From: Nocardioides aurantiacus
GTDB taxonomy: Bacteria; Actinomycetota; Actinomycetes; Propionibacteriales; Nocardioidaceae
NCBI RefSeq assembly: GCF_003752505.1
Contig: NZ_RKHO01000001.1
Span: 3,720,001-3,784,000 of the forward strand
Length of the DNA stretch: 64,000 nt
Reading direction: 5' to 3'
The position numbers were made by a program, and so were the translations under genes. Below, piece after piece: positions 61,852 through 64,000 of the stretch. Within the stretch, counting starts at the first letter, position 1. Each line of letters begins with the position of its first letter. The notes below the pieces were generated by a model. It searched no databases. It was not told the DNA's origin and saw nothing but the letters and a program-made list of their open reading frames with translations.

Positions 61852-63392
61852 CCGAGCCGCCGGTGCCGGGCCCGGTCCCCGAGCAGCCCTGGCGCCGCCT
61901 CGACACCAAGATGCTGCTGGTGCACCCCGTGCAGCAGGTGCTGCGGTTCCTGCCGGTCCTGGTCGGCCTGCTCGTCGTGGGCGGGTCGCGAGGGACCTGG
62001 TGGCAGGCCGCCGGCGTCGTGGTGCCGATCCTGCTGGGCGTCGCGACCTACTTCTCCACCCGGTTCCGGATCACCCCCGACCAGCTCGAGCTGCGTCGCG
62101 GCCTGGTGCAGCGCACCACGCTCAGCGCGCGGCTCGACCGGGTCCGCTCGGTCGAGGTCACGGCGCCCCTGATCCACCGGCTGCTCGGCCTCACCCAGGT
62201 CAGGATCAGCACCGGCAGCGCCGCGGTGACCGGTGACGACGGCTTCGCGCTCGACGGGCTCGCGGCCTCGGAGGCGCGTGAGCTGCGCGCGCTGCTGCTC
62301 CACCGCTCCGAGGCCGTCCCGGACCAGCCCGCCGCGGTCGCCGCTCCCCCGGCCGGGGACGCTGCCGCCGACGTGCCCGTGCCCCCGACCCCGGCGGCCG
62401 AGCCCGACGAGGTGCTGCTGCGCTTCGACCCGCGCTGGGCCCGGTTCGCGCCGCTGACGGCCTCGGGGGCGGTCATCGCCAGCGCCGTCGCGGCGATCGG
62501 CTCCCAGGGGATGGACGCGCTGGGCATCGACCCGGTGACCGACCTCGGGCTCGACGAGCGGCTGGGCGACGTACGCGTGCTGCCCCTGGTGGGCGTCGGA
62601 CTGCTCGTGTTCCTGGTGCTGACCGCGGTGTCGGGGGTGCTGGGCTACCTCGTCACCAACTGGGGCTTCACCCTCACGCGGGACCGGCAGGGCCGCTCGC
62701 TGCAGGTGCGCCGCGGCCTCACCACCACCTCGGAGACCAGCGTCGAGATCGCGCGCGTGCGCGGCGCCCGCCTGACCGAGCCGATCGGGCTGCGGCTCAC
62801 CGGCGCCGCCGGCACCGAGGCCCTCCTCGCGGGCGGGTCGGTGCTCTCCGGCGGCACCGCGACCGTGGCCCCCGCGGCGCCGCGCGCGGTCGCGCTGGCG
62901 ACCGCCGCGCGGGTCCTGGGCCACCGCGGCCTCGAGGCGCCGCTGCGCCCCCACGGCCCGGCCGCCCGCCGCCGGCGGCTGCTGCGCGCGGTCGTGGGCG
63001 CCGCCGTGCCGACCGCCGCCCTCGTGGTGGCGGCCGCGCTCGACCGGCTGCCGTGGTGGCCCGCGGTGACGGCCGTGGTGGTGCTGCTGCCGCTCGGCGT
63101 CGCGCTCGGTACCGACCGCTACCGCCGGCTCGGGCACGCCCTGGTGGAGGACCACCTCGTGGTGCGCTGGGGCACCGTCAGCGGTCGCCACGTCGCGCTG
63201 CACACCGGCGGCATCATCGGCTGGAACCTCCGGCAGACCTGGTTCCAGCGCCGCGCCGGGCTGGCCACGCTGGTCGCGACCACGGCCGCCGGCGGCCAGT
63301 CGCTGGAGGTGCTCGACGTGCCCGCCGACCTCGCCGTCGCCCTGGCCGACGCGGCGACCCCGGGGCTGCTCACGCCGTTCCTGGCCGCCTGA
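61848..63392 (+). CDS. bPH2 membrane protein with several PH-like domains, YdbT type
   Basis: A 514-residue partner of the previous protein. It has six predicted membrane helices in three pairs (near residues 30-62, 200-265 and 375-410), each followed by a bPH2 domain; markers are RLDRVRSVEVTAPLIHRLLGLTQVRI, VEIARVRGARLTEPIGLRLTG and GIIGWNLRQTWFQRRAGLATL. This triple layout is typical of YdbT. GTG overlaps the YdbS-type stop (GTGA). Role: envelope protein, possibly bacteriocin defence; not shown here. Confidence 0.88.
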   Translation: MTEPPVPGPVPEQPWRRLDTKMLLVHPVQQVLRFLPVLVGLLVVGGSRGTWWQAAGVVVPILLGVATYFSTRFRITPDQLELRRGLVQRTTLSARLDRVRSVEVTAPLIHRLLGLTQVRISTGSAAVTGDDGFALDGLAASEARELRALLLHRSEAVPDQPAAVAAPPAGDAAADVPVPPTPAAEPDEVLLRFDPRWARFAPLTASGAVIASAVAAIGSQGMDALGIDPVTDLGLDERLGDVRVLPLVGVGLLVFLVLTAVSGVLGYLVTNWGFTLTRDRQGRSLQVRRGLTTTSETSVEIARVRGARLTEPIGLRLTGAAGTEALLAGGSVLSGGTATVAPAAPRAVALATAARVLGHRGLEAPLRPHGPAARRRRLLRAVVGAAVPTAALVVAAALDRLPWWPAVTAVVVLLPLGVALGTDRYRRLGHALVEDHLVVRWGTVSGRHVALHTGGIIGWNLRQTWFQRRAGLATLVATTAAGGQSLEVLDVPADLAVALADAATPGLLTPFLAA

Positions 63393-63404
63393 CTCCGCCC
63401 CGGG

Positions 63405-64000
63405 TCAGATGAGCCGCTTGAGCACGGGCAGCGGTGCGTGCCGCATCACCACGCCCATCGGCGCCCACGGCAGCGGCGGCACGCACGCCGAGGCCTTCTC
63501 CTTCTCGATCGCCTCGACCATCGCGCGCACGCCCACCTCGGTGGAGACCATCCCGCGCACCTTGCTCGGGTCGACCTGGTCGTTCATCTCCGAGGAGATG
63601 TAGCCGGGGTAGATCACGCTGACCTTGATGTCGGTGCCGTACAGCTCGGTGCGCAGCCCCTCGGCCAGGTGCGCCGCACCGGCCTTGGTCGCGGCGTACG
63701 TCGTCATCGACTTCGGCATCCCGCGCATCGCCGACATCGAGCTCACCATCACGAAGTGACCGCGGCCCTGGGCGCGGAAGATCTCCATCGCCGCCTCGGA
63801 CTGTGCGAGCGCGGCGACGAAGTTGGTCATCGCGGTCTCCCGGTTGGCGTCGTAGCGGCCGGTGCCCAGCGCCGCGCCCTTGCCCAGGCCGGCGTTGACC
63901 ACGACGCGGTCGATGCTGCCGAAGTCCGCGGCGAAGGCCCGGAACACCGCGAACACCTGGTCGTCGTCGGTCACGTCCAGCGCCCGCACCTCGACGCGGC
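63405..64000 (-). CDS. SDR family oxidoreductase (5' end beyond window)
   Basis: A short-chain dehydrogenase entering from the right edge; its N-terminal nucleotide loop lies outside. The visible 198 residues start VEVRALDVTDDDQVFAVF and include VVNAGLGKGAA (NAG motif), MVSSMSAMRGMPKSMTTYAATKAG with the catalytic Ser, Tyr and Lys of the YxxxK motif, and VIYPGYISSEMND. The motifs fit a classical SDR. The ATG/GTG reading MRALD at 63989 is internal, since the frame stays open with the family-typical residues before it. It converges with the bPH2 gene. Confidence 0.9.
   Translation of the reverse strand, partial: RVEVRALDVTDDDQVFAVFRAFAADFGSIDRVVVNAGLGKGAALGTGRYDANRETAMTNFVAALAQSEAAMEIFRAQGRGHFVMVSSMSAMRGMPKSMTTYAATKAGAAHLAEGLRTELYGTDIKVSVIYPGYISSEMNDQVDPSKVRGMVSTEVGVRAMVEAIEKEKASACVPPLPWAPMGVVMRHAPLPVLKRLI

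Noticed and set aside
63405-63989. The SDR gene starting at 63989 inside the window
   Set aside because: The protein would lack the nucleotide-binding first third, and the frame remains open to the edge with family-like residues.

Overview
This 64 kb window is a contiguous piece of a very GC-rich actinobacterial chromosome. It resembles Nocardioides or a relative: third codon positions are almost all G or C, GTG starts and 4-base stop/start overlaps are common, and there are a DUF222/HNH gene, actinobacterial T7SS-type small proteins, an F420-type oxidoreductase and a leaderless-transcription pattern. The genus is inferred from style and not proven. The window holds about 52 protein genes and one tRNA (Ser, anticodon CGA). 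I saw no rRNA, CRISPR array, insertion sequence or prophage. No gene-free stretch exceeds 300 bases; the longest are 18347-18634 (operators and a terminator) and 49018-49242 (a large inverted repeat).

Layout. 1-6.7 kb: a MoxR ATPase cut by the window edge; an MFS exporter with its TetR repressor and a palindromic operator; an aldo/keto reductase; and a three-gene type VII secretion-like cassette (EspC-like protein, WXG-containing helical protein, lipoprotein). 6.7-8.5 kb: a VOC protein and a DUF222-HNH gene under a LexA-type box. 8.5-18.5 kb: a complete L-arabinose operon on the minus strand (sugar-binding protein, double ATPase, two permeases, LacI regulator, araB, araD, araA). Its transporter is of the YtfQRT-YjfF furanose type, and paired LacI operators lie at its head. 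A mutarotase and a second LacI regulator follow at 18.6-20.7 kb.

20.8-31.6 kb is mixed housekeeping: a cupin dioxygenase with an amidohydrolase, an old yellow enzyme, a GlgC-like enzyme, a DUF6153/DUF305 pair probably linked to copper, tRNA-Ser, TadA with its partner, Upp, and a MASE1 sensor kinase. 31.7-42.6 kb: three-subunit transhydrogenase, VIT1-type carrier, sirtuin, MenB followed by a membrane protein with an apparent 1-base frameshift, F420-type enzyme, ACT protein, SDR, CPBP protease, photolyase and ThpR. 42.7-49.0 kb: the glgX-treY-treZ operon, which trims glycogen and turns maltooligosaccharide into trehalose. It is followed by a perfect 20-base inverted repeat.

49.2-51.0 kb: an FMN reductase with a flavin monooxygenase (reductase/oxygenase pair). 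51.1-61.2 kb: recC-recB-recD in overlapping order, with a choline-sulfatase gene directly downstream. 61.3-63.4 kb: two bPH2 membrane proteins. The window ends inside an SDR gene.

For about fourteen genes a TANNNT-like hexamer ends exactly 6 (rarely 7) bases before the start codon. This points to widespread leaderless mRNAs and was used here to choose several starts.
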